A stretch of DNA of 64,000 bases, from NCBI RefSeq assembly GCF_021044585.1, contig NZ_CP087998.1, forward strand, positions 1,426,001-1,490,000. The letters are read 5' to 3'. This DNA comes from Sulfurimonas sp. HSL-3221 (lineage in GTDB: Bacteria; Campylobacterota; Campylobacteria; Campylobacterales; Sulfurimonadaceae). Shown here piece by piece: positions 37,159-45,825 of the stretch. The notes below the pieces were generated by a model, which was not told the origin of the DNA, ran no database searches, and saw only the letters and a list, made by a program, of their open reading frames with translations. Numbering within the stretch: position 1 is the stretch's first letter; the number at the start of each line of letters is the position of its first letter. Made by a program: the position numbers and the translations under genes.

Positions 37159-37623
37159 TCACTTCACGCTGTGCGTCGCCACCTCCCTGACCATTCGGCT
37201 GAAACCGGACGTCATGAAATAGCCGTGCACGTAGGTCTTGACCTTCGAAGGCGTCAACGCCCCGGCAAGTTCCGGGGTCTCCGCATCGGGAAGCACGATG
37301 TATTCCATCCCCAGGCGCCGGCACGCCTCGGCTTCGCTCAATACCAGCTCCCGCACGAACGGCGTCTCCGGATTCAAGACGGAAACCACGCGCCGGATCC
37401 CGTTGTGGCGCTGCAGCCGCTCCAACGCCGCCGGGTCCGGGTAAGGGCCTGCGTAAAGATTCGTGCCGACGAAATAGACGCTCCCCTTAAAGGGCTGCAG
37501 CGGGTTGGCATACGCTTCGACCTTGTCGAAATGTGTCAGTACCATCAGGAAGTAGTAGCTTAAAAACGTCAGCAGCAACAAGAAGCGCACGCTCCAGAAG
37601 CGGAAGTTCTCAAACCGTTTCAA
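37159..37623 (-). CDS. Membrane-anchored phosphatase-like protein (degenerate dual-specificity fold)
   Basis: 154 residues: TM near 10-30 (FLLLLTFLSYYFLMVLTHF), then VYFVGTNLYAGPYPDPAAL...GIRRVVSVLNPE, the start of a tyrosine/dual-specificity phosphatase-like fold. Where HCX5R would be, the sequence reads YVHGYFMTSGFSR, so the nucleophilic Cys is missing and the protein is probably not an active phosphatase. Last gene of the exopolysaccharide-like operon, overlapping the glycosyltransferase by 4 bases. Confidence 0.65.
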   Translation of the reverse strand: MKRFENFRFWSVRFLLLLTFLSYYFLMVLTHFDKVEAYANPLQPFKGSVYFVGTNLYAGPYPDPAALERLQRHNGIRRVVSVLNPETPFVRELVLSEAEACRRLGMEYIVLPDAETPELAGALTPSKVKTYVHGYFMTSGFSRMVREVATHSVK

Positions 37624-39011
37624 ATCGACTTCCTTTTGATCTGTCCCCAGGAGCGGTTAAAGAAGTTGAACGTAGCGAGGAACCCCTCCACTTTGAGAAT
37701 CGGCCGGTAAAAGAACGGTTCCAGGAAACTCAGCACCAGCAGCCGATAGATATCCTTCAACTTCGTGAAACGGCGCTTGACGAACATGTCTAAAGAGAGG
37801 GCGCCGATATTGAGGACGGTTCCCCAGGTGAACTCCAGCAGGAAGAAGACCACGAGCGCCTCCTTGTTCAGCAGGCCGAAAACGTAAAGCGTGATGATGG
37901 AGACGAGGCCCAGGAAGGTCACCAGCGGCGCGACCCCCTCGATCAACAGGTAATAGGGCATTGCGAGCATTCCCACCTTGCCGTATTTCGGATTGAAAAC
38001 CATGTCCCGGTTGTAGTAGAGGGTTTCGATCAATCCCCGGTGCCAGCGGTTGCGCTGACGCAGAAGCGATTTGTAATCGGTGGGCACCTGCGTCCAGCAC
38101 ATCGTGTCGGGGAGGAAGCGGACGGTATGGTCGATGCCGTGGTCGTAGCAGTGGCGATGCATGCGCACCAGCAGATCGAAATCCTCCCCCACCGTGTGGC
38201 GGTAGCCGCCGATGGAGAGGACCATGTCTTTGCGGAAAACGCCGAAGGCGCCGGAGATGATCAGCAAGGCGCCGAAACGTTCCCAGGCGATCCTGCCCGC
38301 CAGAAAGCCCCGGGTGTATTCGAGCACCTGAAAGGCCTCGATCTGCGTGTTCGGCACCGCGCGGCGCAAGACGTGCTTCTCGACGACGTCGCAGCCGTTC
38401 ATCACGTTGACCCTGCCGCCGATAGCCACCAGCCTCCTGTCGAGGGAGAAAAGAACGATGCTCCGGAGAATCGCGTCAAACTCCAGCAGCGAGTCCGCGT
38501 CCACACTGCAAAAGAGCGGATACCGCGAGACGTTGATGCCGCAGTTGAGCGCATCCGCTTTCCCGCCGTTGCCTTTGTCGACGACGATCAGGTTCGGATA
38601 GTCCGGCGAGGTATAGGTCTGCCGGATCGCCTCGTGGGGGACGTTCAGGCGTACGGGAACGTTGCTCGGTTCCAGGGCGAACTCCTCTTTGAGGCGCGTC
38701 AGCGTGCCGTCGGTTGAGCCGTCATTGATAACGATGATCTCATACTCGGGAAAATGCAGCTTCAAAAAGGAGTGGACCGAGGCCGTGATCGTCTTCTCTT
38801 CGTTGAACGCCGGAACCAGGAGCGATATCGGACGGTAGTTGTTCGAGTTGATGATCCGGCTGACGATGACGTTCTTGGCCGAGAAAAAATAGCCCATGAT
38901 CTGTTTGAGCGAGATCAGGATAAACACCGTCGTCGTCATGTTCGTCATCACCAGGAACATCAGGTAGAGCACCTGAAGCAGCAGAAAAAGATAGATCAGG
39001 TATTCACTCAT
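37620..39011 (-). CDS. Processive family 2 glycosyltransferase (PgaC/cellulose-synthase-like)
   Basis: 463 residues: one or two N-terminal TMs, GT-A catalytic domain with LLVPAFNEEKTI, INDGSTDGTL, CSVDADSLLEFDA (DxD), GEDFDLLVRMH and QRNRWHRGLIE (Q/RxxRW), then C-terminal TMs (PYYLLIEGVAPLVTFLGLVS and others). This D,D,D,QxxRW set marks a processive polymer-extruding synthase of beta-linked polysaccharide. No PilZ domain. Coupled to the HEAT-like gene by an 8-base overlap. Confidence 0.88.
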   Translation of the reverse strand: MSEYLIYLFLLLQVLYLMFLVMTNMTTTVFILISLKQIMGYFFSAKNVIVSRIINSNNYRPISLLVPAFNEEKTITASVHSFLKLHFPEYEIIVINDGSTDGTLTRLKEEFALEPSNVPVRLNVPHEAIRQTYTSPDYPNLIVVDKGNGGKADALNCGINVSRYPLFCSVDADSLLEFDAILRSIVLFSLDRRLVAIGGRVNVMNGCDVVEKHVLRRAVPNTQIEAFQVLEYTRGFLAGRIAWERFGALLIISGAFGVFRKDMVLSIGGYRHTVGEDFDLLVRMHRHCYDHGIDHTVRFLPDTMCWTQVPTDYKSLLRQRNRWHRGLIETLYYNRDMVFNPKYGKVGMLAMPYYLLIEGVAPLVTFLGLVSIITLYVFGLLNKEALVVFFLLEFTWGTVLNIGALSLDMFVKRRFTKLKDIYRLLVLSFLEPFFYRPILKVEGFLATFNFFNRSWGQIKRKSI

Positions 39012-40137
39012 CGCCGTACTCCAACACCGGGCAGAAGGCGTTCAGGCCGTCAAGGAAAAAGGCATCGTTGATTTTGCCGGGGGCTTTGCGCGTGACGATC
39101 TCCAGGATCTCCGCGCGCCCGAAACCGTGTTTTTTGCACGTTTCGAAGATGTTGCGCCTGACGTAGTAGTTTTCGTCGAAAAAGTAGACGTAAAGAAAAG
39201 CCAGCGCGTCTCTGCCGCAGAGGTCGAGCCCGGTCCTGGAGCAGACGATGCGGGTCACGGGGTCGTGACTTTGATAGTACGCCGCGATCACGTCGCACTC
39301 CATGGCCCCGATCTTGTGAAAACTGCGGATATAGGTGATGACGAACTGTTCATCCTCCCGGTAGCGTTCGAACAGGCTTTTGAGCAGCGGGGCGTACGCC
39401 GGGTTCTTCGTGTCCCCCATCGCCGCGACGACGCTGCGGACCATCACCATCGGCGCGGCGCGGAACAGCACCCCGTTCAGAAACACCTCGAGTTCCCGGT
39501 ACGGGATGTTTACGAGCGCCTGCATATAGACGAATTCGCTGAACTTCAGGCTGATCCCCCTGTTGTATGCCCCCTGCAGCACATCCGTGATGTGTTCGAG
39601 GTCTTCGTCCGTTTCGGCGAGCTTCGCAAAACCGTACACGGAGTACACCATCATCTCGAACTCGGTATGCTTCTGGATCATCCGCTCGAAAAAAGATTTC
39701 AGACGCGGCGAATAGAGGAAGAGCATCTTCGTGAAAAAGAACTTCTTTTTCACCTCCGACCAGCTGGTGCGGTAACGGTGAAGCAGGTAGGTATCGACCT
39801 CCATTTTCATGGCAAGGTCGCGCGTCTTTCTCCGCTCCTCGACGGGGAGAAAACTGTTGACCTCGGTCAAGGCGTCGGCGAGGGCATAGTAATCGAGCCT
39901 GCCGTTCACCGCGAGTTCGTTCCGCCCCGATGCAAGGTAGCGGTTGATCTGCGGAACATACTGCTCTTTGCGCAGCAGCACGATGTGCCTTCTGCGTTCG
40001 ATAGAGTACTGCGAAACCGACAAGACGATGAGCAGAACGACCGCGCTCAGGAAAAACACGATTGTCACGTCCCAGACGAGCGGGAGCTTATCGGTCAGAA
40101 ACGTCAGCCAAATCTGCAGTATATTTTCCGGCATCAC
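39004..40137 (-). CDS. Inner-membrane-anchored helical-repeat (HEAT-like) protein
   Basis: 377 residues: one TM near 20-43 (WDVTIVFFLSAVVLLIVLSV), then alpha-helical repeats with HEAT-like character (VVAAMGDTKNPAYAPLLKSL, FETCKKHGFGRAEILEIVTR). No enzyme motif. Lies between the outer-membrane protein and the glycosyltransferase, with overlaps on both sides, so it is probably a scaffold of the synthase complex (inference). Confidence 0.65.
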   Translation of the reverse strand: MMPENILQIWLTFLTDKLPLVWDVTIVFFLSAVVLLIVLSVSQYSIERRRHIVLLRKEQYVPQINRYLASGRNELAVNGRLDYYALADALTEVNSFLPVEERRKTRDLAMKMEVDTYLLHRYRTSWSEVKKKFFFTKMLFLYSPRLKSFFERMIQKHTEFEMMVYSVYGFAKLAETDEDLEHITDVLQGAYNRGISLKFSEFVYMQALVNIPYRELEVFLNGVLFRAAPMVMVRSVVAAMGDTKNPAYAPLLKSLFERYREDEQFVITYIRSFHKIGAMECDVIAAYYQSHDPVTRIVCSRTGLDLCGRDALAFLYVYFFDENYYVRRNIFETCKKHGFGRAEILEIVTRKAPGKINDAFFLDGLNAFCPVLEYGDE

Positions 40138-41873
40138 CAGTACCTTTTGACGTAGAGGCTCGCGCCCCGGCGATCGAATGTCGCGGTATCAGTGCGGTAA
40201 TGGTCATAAAAGAGGGCCGCGCCCACCATCCATGCCGGCGTCAGCCGGTAGCTCCCCTCCCCCCGGTACATGTCCGCGTCCGTATGGCTGAACACATTGC
40301 CGATGTCGACCTTTTCCGACGAGGAGGCCCGTGTATAGGAGAGCATGGCCTCCCAGCGGCAGGCGCTTTCGTATTTCAGCAGATTCAGCAGCGCGTAACT
40401 GCCGCTCTCGGGAATCCAGTAGAACTTCTGGTTCCAGGTGTAACGGTCGCCGAAATAGAGGGAGTACTCCGGCACCAGCAGATGCGTATCGGCATCTTTA
40501 TAGTGGCTGTAGACGTACCCCATGCCGAACTCAAAATGCCCAAACCCTTTGTACAGGTGCCCCCCGAGGCTGTACCGGGGGAGAAAATCCGCATCCGGCG
40601 CGGCGGAAAATGAGAGGTAGCCCCATGTCCCGTTCCCGAAGGCGTCATAAAGCTCTCCGCGCACATTCGTGTCGTAGAGGCCGTAGCGCCAGACCCGCTC
40701 AGCCGCAGCGACGAGCACACTGCGTGCGATCGGCACTTCGACGCCGACGTAGACCCGCCCGTCGTCGTCCCTGTTGTCGCTGTAGCCGGCGAGCTCCGTT
40801 CCGGCCTCGAACGCGTGGACCCGGGTGCGGCAGTAGAGCTGCGGGTAGGTTTTGCGGAACGTCTCCTGCACCTGCCCGTCCAACGCCGACACGGCGGCCC
40901 CCGCTTTGGTTTTTTCATGCAGCTGCAGCAGCACCGTGACATACAGCCGTGTCGTTTCCAGGTCTCCGGGCTGCTCCGCGACCAGCGTTTCAAGCAGCGC
41001 TTCGGCTTTGCCCGGCTCTCCCGCTTCCACATAGAGCGCCGCCAGTTTTTTGCCCGCTTCGCGATTCGCATTGCGTGTATAACTTTGCTGCAAACGTTCG
41101 GCGGCTTCGGTGTATTTTTCCTGCCAGCGCAGCAGGTCCGTCAGGATCGCCTCCGCCTCCGCACTCGCGGGGTAGCGCTCCAAAAGCGCGCGGTCGGCGG
41201 CTTCCGCTTTGGGCAACTCCCCCAGCCTGATCAGTGCGCGGACCCGGAGGAGCATGACATCGTAGGCGTTCCTGACCGCTTCGGGTTCGCCGTCGATCAG
41301 CGCCGGCACCTCCGCGGGCGCCTTCTCCAGGAGTGCCTCGCCCTTCTCGAGCAGCAGGGTCGTCCGCACCTGCAGGTAGACCCGGTCGTTTCCGTAGGCC
41401 GGATCGAGCGACACGAGTTTCCCGAACTGCGTGGCCGCTTCCCCGGTGCGTCCCGACCAGAAGAGCAGCGTCGCGTACTGTTTCAACACGGCCCCGTCGC
41501 CGGGAAATGCTTCGGCCAGCATACGCGAGGCCTCGCAGGCCGCCGGCGCGCCCTGCGCGCGGGCCGTTTCATACAGGTGGTCGATGAAAAGCTGCCTGAT
41601 CTTGGCAGGATCGTCTTTCACCGTTTCAAAACCACCGACGCCGAGCGCTGCTGCCATCTGCCGGATGTCGGCGTCGCTGCTGCCGACAAGGCAGCGCACC
41701 GTGTAATCCCCCGCCTCCGCGTAGGTCACGCAGTAGGGCGCGAGACCGGCCGAGAGATGCGCCCTTGCCCCCTCCGCTTCCAATGCCGTATCAAAAAAAC
41801 CGAGTCTCGCCGAGAATATCTCCGCCGACAGACAGACCGGCAGCAGTATCCACGGCAGCAAAGAGCGTTTCAT
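40134..41873 (-). CDS. Outer-membrane protein with SPOR-like, TPR and YaiO-type barrel domains
   Basis: 579 residues: signal peptide ending near LSAEIFS, SPOR-like segment (FSARLGFFDTALEAEGARAH), TPR repeats (about 110-340: AAERLQQSYTRNANREAGKK and similar), and a C-terminal beta-barrel of about 220 residues ending in the aromatic SLYVKRYW. The TPR-plus-barrel layout parallels PgaA/BcsC/AlgK-AlgE export proteins and YaiO. First gene of the four-gene locus. Confidence 0.78.
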   Translation of the reverse strand: MKRSLLPWILLPVCLSAEIFSARLGFFDTALEAEGARAHLSAGLAPYCVTYAEAGDYTVRCLVGSSDADIRQMAAALGVGGFETVKDDPAKIRQLFIDHLYETARAQGAPAACEASRMLAEAFPGDGAVLKQYATLLFWSGRTGEAATQFGKLVSLDPAYGNDRVYLQVRTTLLLEKGEALLEKAPAEVPALIDGEPEAVRNAYDVMLLRVRALIRLGELPKAEAADRALLERYPASAEAEAILTDLLRWQEKYTEAAERLQQSYTRNANREAGKKLAALYVEAGEPGKAEALLETLVAEQPGDLETTRLYVTVLLQLHEKTKAGAAVSALDGQVQETFRKTYPQLYCRTRVHAFEAGTELAGYSDNRDDDGRVYVGVEVPIARSVLVAAAERVWRYGLYDTNVRGELYDAFGNGTWGYLSFSAAPDADFLPRYSLGGHLYKGFGHFEFGMGYVYSHYKDADTHLLVPEYSLYFGDRYTWNQKFYWIPESGSYALLNLLKYESACRWEAMLSYTRASSSEKVDIGNVFSHTDADMYRGEGSYRLTPAWMVGAALFYDHYRTDTATFDRRGASLYVKRYW

Positions 41874-42125
41874 ACTTTATGACCACATTCTTTCATATTT
41901 TTTTATCATACACTGCATGATACGGTATGCTACCTAAAGTGTTGATTCACCACGTTAAAAAACAATATTATTACGTTTCTTCTGCATCATCGTTTTTCAG
42001 GCACAACACTTCACACAGATGAAAAATAGGCAGAAAACAGGGTGTGCCTGCAAAGAGGATGGGAACGGTATCAAAAGAGAGAGGGGGATAGTTGCTTGCC
42101 AGGACGGCGGGACGTCCCGAAGCGA

Positions 42126-42224
42126 TTAGAACTGTTTGGCGTAGACGGCAACGGCGATCAGACCGACATAGACCATTGCCATGAAGTTGAACTTCGTACG
42201 AAAATAGTTGTCCAAAGCGTGCAT
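42126..42224 (-). CDS. Small membrane protein, 32 residues
   Basis: ATG 42224 with a strong Shine-Dalgarno (AAGGAGAAACG) 38 bases after the NifO-like gene. N-terminus MHALDNYFRTKFNF, hydrophobic MAMVYVGLIAVAVYA, end KQF. One TM helix; too short for the usual gene callers. Probably the last gene of the sigma54-driven VWA operon. Not recognised. Confidence 0.6.
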   Translation of the reverse strand: MHALDNYFRTKFNFMAMVYVGLIAVAVYAKQF

Positions 42225-42262
42225 CGTTTCTCCTTGTGCCTTGATTGTCACTCTTATTGCAA

Positions 42263-42676
42263 TTATGGTTCCGGACAGGATTCGCCGTTTTCGGAGGAGC
42301 AGCTGTTGTCGATGGGCGTGCCCAGCGGCGTGTTGATGATCCCTTCGATTTTCGCCTGGTCGAAGCCGCACATGCGGTGGCCGTTGACGCTGATAAGGGG
42401 ACGGCGGATAAGAATGGGGTCTTGCAGCAGCATGGAAAGGGCCGCTTCGGCGTTGTAAGCCGTGGGGTCGACCCGCCCCTCTTTGACAGCGGGGGCGTTG
42501 GGGTTGAACCACTCGGCCACGGGACGTTCGTCCAGGTAGGTCTTCAGCTCTTCCGGGCTCATACTGAGCGCCAGCAGGTCCTGCACAATGAGCGTGCATC
42601 CCGCCTTGTAGAGCAGCTTCTTCTGACGCGCGTTGGTGGCGCAGCCCGGTTTTTCGTAAAAGAGGACCAGCGTCAT
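42263..42676 (-). CDS. ArsC/Spx-fold nitrogenase-associated protein (NifO-like)
   Basis: 137 residues with a thioredoxin-like ArsC fold: FYEKPGCATNARQKKLLYKAG at the N-terminus and LIRRPLISVNGHRMCGFDQ. This matches the nitrogenase-associated (TIGR01616/NifO-like) branch rather than true arsenate reductases, and fits the surrounding nif genes. Cys13 is in the ArsC active-site position. The tail carries extra cysteines (SCSSENGESCPEP). Overlaps the upstream gene by 4 bases. Confidence 0.8.
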   Translation of the reverse strand: MTLVLFYEKPGCATNARQKKLLYKAGCTLIVQDLLALSMSPEELKTYLDERPVAEWFNPNAPAVKEGRVDPTAYNAEAALSMLLQDPILIRRPLISVNGHRMCGFDQAKIEGIINTPLGTPIDNSCSSENGESCPEP

Positions 42677-42975
42677 CCCAGCTCAACCATATCAATGGCT
42701 TTGTCGGTGAGGCAGTAGGTCGTCGTACCGTCATCGTCCTCGGTCATGCAGTGGTTCAGGCAGCCCGCATCCCACAGGGTCTCGATCGCTTCGTCGACAA
42801 GCTTCTGATCAAGCCCGAGGTAAAAAGCGATGTCCTCGGCTTCGTAGACGCTGTAGTTCTCCTCGTCGGCGAGGTTGTAGATCGCCTTCATCACGCTGCG
42901 GAGAATCCGCGTCTTGCTAATCGGTTCGGACATGTCCATACCAGTTTCGGACATCTCAACACTCTCTTCAGACAT
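42673..42975 (-). CDS. Hypothetical protein, 100 residues, winged-helix-like
   Basis: Start at ATG 42975 (MSEESVEMSETGMDMSE), chosen for the excellent GAAGGAG upstream; the longer ORF reads into the neighbour. Acidic Met-rich N-terminus, then helices resembling a winged helix (VYEAEDIAFYLGLDQKLVDE, TLWDAGCLNHCMTEDDDG). Two Cys close together. No family recognised. Second-to-last soluble member of the VWA operon. Confidence 0.65.
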   Translation of the reverse strand: MSEESVEMSETGMDMSEPISKTRILRSVMKAIYNLADEENYSVYEAEDIAFYLGLDQKLVDEAIETLWDAGCLNHCMTEDDDGTTTYCLTDKAIDMVELG

Positions 42976-42977
42976 TT

Positions 42978-43673
42978 TTACTCCTTCAAAGCCGCTATCT
43001 GTTTTTGCAGTGCGATCCGCTGCAGCGGATGCAACTGCGTCTTTTCCACCCATGTCTCATACGCATCTGTATAGTGCGCTTTAAGCAGAGGATGCAAATT
43101 CTGTGCCTGCTTGCTCAGCGTCTCCAGGTAGGCCTTCGCCTCGTCGTATGTAAACTTCTTGACCGGCTGCAGGCGGCGTTTTACCCCGTCGACAAGCTTG
43201 TCGTCCAGGTGCGCTTCGGCCATTCCCAGGAAGCTCGTCGCGGCCCCCAGGTCGGCGTAATGTTCGTTCCAGATACGGCCGTTGATGACCTGGTCGCAGG
43301 CCATGTCGATAAAGACCGGCGCGTATTCGAGCACCTGCACCAATTCGGTAAAGTCGTTGTCGACCATGGCCCGGAAGAGCATCCGGCTCCGGTTGCGTAC
43401 CTTGACGCGCAGGCGGTCGTTCGCGATGACGTCGGGGTGCAGCCGCGTGAAGCGTTCGTACGCCCCCAGGCGCGAGTGGTTGAAGGCCATAATGGAGACC
43501 ATGACGTTTTTGTCGCTGACCTGCTCCGGGTGCGAACCGGAGGGGCGGTAGAAGGCCCACTCCAGACGCGCCTCATCATCCTCGTGGTAGAGGTAGAGCT
43601 CGTCGCCTCTTGTCTCGAAGTCCGGCTCATCCTTGAGGGCTTCGATCTCTTCCTTGTAACTCAGGTCGTACAT
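42978..43673 (-). CDS. Hypothetical protein, 231 residues, nif-linked
   Basis: Soluble, helical, rich in charged residues: MYDLSYKEEIEALKDEPDFE at the start, NVMVSIMAFNHSRLGAYERF and TKEQ-free C-terminal helices ending LQKQIAALKE. No motif recognised. RBS GAGGAGTAGAT. A hairpin lies just upstream, in the gap after the VWA gene; the gene is probably co-transcribed with VWA from the sigma54 promoter at 45.0 kb. Only 2 bases separate it from the next gene. Confidence 0.7.
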   Translation of the reverse strand: MYDLSYKEEIEALKDEPDFETRGDELYLYHEDDEARLEWAFYRPSGSHPEQVSDKNVMVSIMAFNHSRLGAYERFTRLHPDVIANDRLRVKVRNRSRMLFRAMVDNDFTELVQVLEYAPVFIDMACDQVINGRIWNEHYADLGAATSFLGMAEAHLDDKLVDGVKRRLQPVKKFTYDEAKAYLETLSKQAQNLHPLLKAHYTDAYETWVEKTQLHPLQRIALQKQIAALKE

Positions 43674-43686
43674 ATCTACTCCTCAC

Positions 43687-43711
43687 GGTATCCGAACAAA
43701 GTCCGGATACC
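43687..43711 (-). promoter_or_regulatory. Hairpin between the VWA gene and the 231-residue gene
   Basis: GGTATCCG and CGGATACC form an 8-bp perfect stem with a 9-base loop, 14 bases upstream of the 231-residue gene's start. It could be an mRNA processing or stabilising element or attenuate read-through. No T-tract follows, so it is not an obvious terminator. Confidence 0.4.
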
Positions 43712-43821
43712 TGCGTTAACACTGGGTTTGCTTCGGCAGCAGGCCCACGCACCCTTGGCGCTTTGTCGCATTCCATGCTCCTGTTTCATTCCCATTACTA
43801 TGCAGAGCACAGCTGATTTCC

Positions 43822-44976
43822 TCACAGATCAAAGTAGAAGACGTCGCCGTAGGGCTCAAAACGCTTCATGTTGCGCTTTTCGCTCACCAGGAACAGCGTC
43901 GGCAGGTGCGAGGCCTTTTCAATCTTGAAGAAACCGTCGCTGAGTACCATCAGCGTCGCCGCCGCCTCGTCCGCCGTATTGAGGTACTCCAGTACCGGTG
44001 CGAACTGCGTCCCGCCGTTGCCCTTCTCGAACGCCACTTCCGGTTTGAGCGCCTGGGCGTCGTAGGTGACGATCTTCTCCTTGTCGACCTCATCGTCGAA
44101 GGGGATGACCGTCACCTTGAAGTCCGTACTGAGGCGCAAAACCCCGTCGATGATACCGAGGAACTTCGAGAAGGTGTCTCGGCTGATACTCATGGAGCGG
44201 TCCAGCGCAATGTAGAGGTTGAGACGGTTGTTCTCCTGGCGGTATCCGGGCAGGTAGAGCTCCTGGTAGATGAAACGGCGGTTGGGGCGGGAGAAGTCGC
44301 TCTGCTTGTCGAAGAAGCTCTCCGTCATATAGGTGTGCAGGAGGGTCGCCAGGTCAATCTTGGGACGGGTGACTTCGCGGATCACTTCCAGGAAGGAGGC
44401 CGGGATGTTCCCCTGCTTCTGCGCCGCCCCCATCGCCTGCACGATCAGCGCGTCGATATCTTCCATCGCCGCTTCGCTGTCGCCCTCGCTTTCTATGAGG
44501 TCCTGCTTCTGCTCCTGCGGGTTCTCGTCGTCGGGCGTGCCTTCGCCCTCGGGGTTCTCCTGGTACAGCGTGTTGTAGACCTCTTCGACGCTCTGGTCGC
44601 GGTACTTCTCCATCATCACTTCATGTTCGGGCCGCTCGCCGACCCGCTCGAAATCATCGAGCAGCAGGTTGATGACGACGTCGCTGCTGCGGTTCCACGT
44701 TTTGTGGTCGCGCCCGCCCATACGGAAAGGGTGCTTGAGCATGATGTGCAGCAGCGTATGCGCGTAAATGTACTTGAGCTGCGGTTCGGGAATGGTCTCG
44801 GCCATCGTCGTATCGACGTAGATGGCCGTCCCGTCGGTCTCGAAGGCTTCGTGGGGGTTCTTGCGGTAGCGCATAGGCAGGGAGAGTGCCAATACGCTCA
44901 AAAACGGGTGGTCAAATAGAAACTGGACGCGGATCTTCTCCAGCCGGCGCTGCAAATCGCTCTGTTCTTCTGGCAT
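43822..44976 (-). CDS. VWA-like protein with degenerate metallopeptidase domain (DUF2201)
   Basis: 384 residues. N-terminal DUF2201-type domain where HExxH appears as YAHTLLHIMLKHP: His73, His77 and His82 are kept but the catalytic Glu is Thr74. Acidic linker (about 140-175). C-terminal von Willebrand A domain with MIDAS motif ALDRSMSIS (Asp259, Ser261, Ser263) and LMVLSDGFF. Such proteins pair with MoxR AAA+ ATPases; one is encoded at 50.2 kb. Preceded by a -24/-12 promoter and heads a unit with the NifO-like gene, suggesting expression under nitrogen-fixing conditions. Confidence 0.85.
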   Translation of the reverse strand: MPEEQSDLQRRLEKIRVQFLFDHPFLSVLALSLPMRYRKNPHEAFETDGTAIYVDTTMAETIPEPQLKYIYAHTLLHIMLKHPFRMGGRDHKTWNRSSDVVINLLLDDFERVGERPEHEVMMEKYRDQSVEEVYNTLYQENPEGEGTPDDENPQEQKQDLIESEGDSEAAMEDIDALIVQAMGAAQKQGNIPASFLEVIREVTRPKIDLATLLHTYMTESFFDKQSDFSRPNRRFIYQELYLPGYRQENNRLNLYIALDRSMSISRDTFSKFLGIIDGVLRLSTDFKVTVIPFDDEVDKEKIVTYDAQALKPEVAFEKGNGGTQFAPVLEYLNTADEAAATLMVLSDGFFKIEKASHLPTLFLVSEKRNMKRFEPYGDVFYFDL

Positions 44977-45012
44977 GGCCCTCTCTCTACCCTGGGTTTA
45001 TGCCGGAAAATA

Positions 45013-45028
45013 TGCAATCGCCGTTCTA
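45013..45028 (-). promoter_or_regulatory. Candidate sigma54 promoter (-24/-12) for the VWA operon
   Basis: Minus strand reads TAGAACGGCGATTGCA, matching the GAAC-N7-TGCA pattern at six nif-linked sites. The -12 GC is correctly spaced from the -24 G. Differs from consensus TGG by one base (TAG). Lies between the alkD stop and the VWA start. Confidence 0.65.
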
Positions 45029-45039
45029 TCAATTGGCGG

Positions 45040-45744
45040 CTACACCTCCCCCTTCAGGTAAGCCTTGCGCTCCGCTTCGGGGAACTTCTCGATGGCGTAG
45101 TGCAGCATCGTCCGCGGCATCGTCTTGTAACGCGAAGCGAGAAACGCCCGCTCTCTTTCCGGGTCGCGGTTCCCGACCTCCCGCAGCATCCACCCGACGG
45201 CCTTGTGGATAAGGTCATGGGTGTCACGCAGCAGCAGTTCCGCTATTTCCAGCGCCGTGTCGAACCTGCTGTTGCGGATAAAGTAGAACGTCGCCATTAT
45301 CGCGATGCGGCGCTCCCACAAACTTTCTGAACGTGCGAACGTATAGAGGATCGCTTTCTCCCTCGCTATCAGGTACTCGCCGACAATGTAAGGCGCGGAG
45401 CTGTCAACAAGATCCCAGTTGTTGATGTGGGCGGTATTGGCCATGTAGCAGTTGTAAACCGCCTCTTTCTCTGCTGTATCGCCACGCTCATACTTCGCGA
45501 CCATCAGCAGCAGGGCGAAAAGGCGCTCTTCATGATAGGGAGAGTGCAGCAGTTTCTCGACCTCCTGCAGCGGCGCCAACCAGAATGCAGATACCTGCTT
45601 TCGCAACACGGGGACGCGGATACCGAGGAATCTATCCCCTGCTCCATACTCTCCCTCGCCCGTTTTGAAAAAGCGCTGCGAATGTTCGGCGATGTCGGGG
45701 TCGCCGAGGTTTCTGAGGGTTAAGCTGATTTGTTCTGCGTTCAT
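45040..45744 (-). CDS. DNA alkylation repair protein (AlkD-like)
   Basis: 234 residues of HEAT-like helical repeats: RFFKTGEGEYGAGDRFLGIR, LLHSPYHEERLFALLLMVAK, INNWDLVDSSAPYIVGEYL and HDLIHKAVGWMLREVGNRD are characteristic of AlkD DNA glycosylases. GC-rich like the chromosome, unlike the adjacent cassette genes. Its start codon is only 12 bases from the first attC-like site, so it marks the edge of the island. Confidence 0.9.
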   Translation of the reverse strand: MNAEQISLTLRNLGDPDIAEHSQRFFKTGEGEYGAGDRFLGIRVPVLRKQVSAFWLAPLQEVEKLLHSPYHEERLFALLLMVAKYERGDTAEKEAVYNCYMANTAHINNWDLVDSSAPYIVGEYLIAREKAILYTFARSESLWERRIAIMATFYFIRNSRFDTALEIAELLLRDTHDLIHKAVGWMLREVGNRDPERERAFLASRYKTMPRTMLHYAIEKFPEAERKAYLKGEV

Positions 45745-45755
45745 CGCGTGTACTT

Positions 45756-45825
45756 GTAACGTTGAAAACGAGGAATCAAAAAGCCGCCCGCGGGTTTTTG
45801 ATTGGTCTCCACTGATTTATTATAT
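45756..45825 (-). repeat. attC-like site A (end of array, next to alkD)
   Basis: Gene-strand core GGAGACCAATCAAAAA ... GGCTTTTTGATT, with outer boxes ATAAT and AACGTTAC. Shares the central hairpin arms with sites B and C. The left outer box has ATAAT where the others have ATAAC. Lies 95 bases after the HNH gene stop, leaving room for a degraded ORF. Confidence 0.65.
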
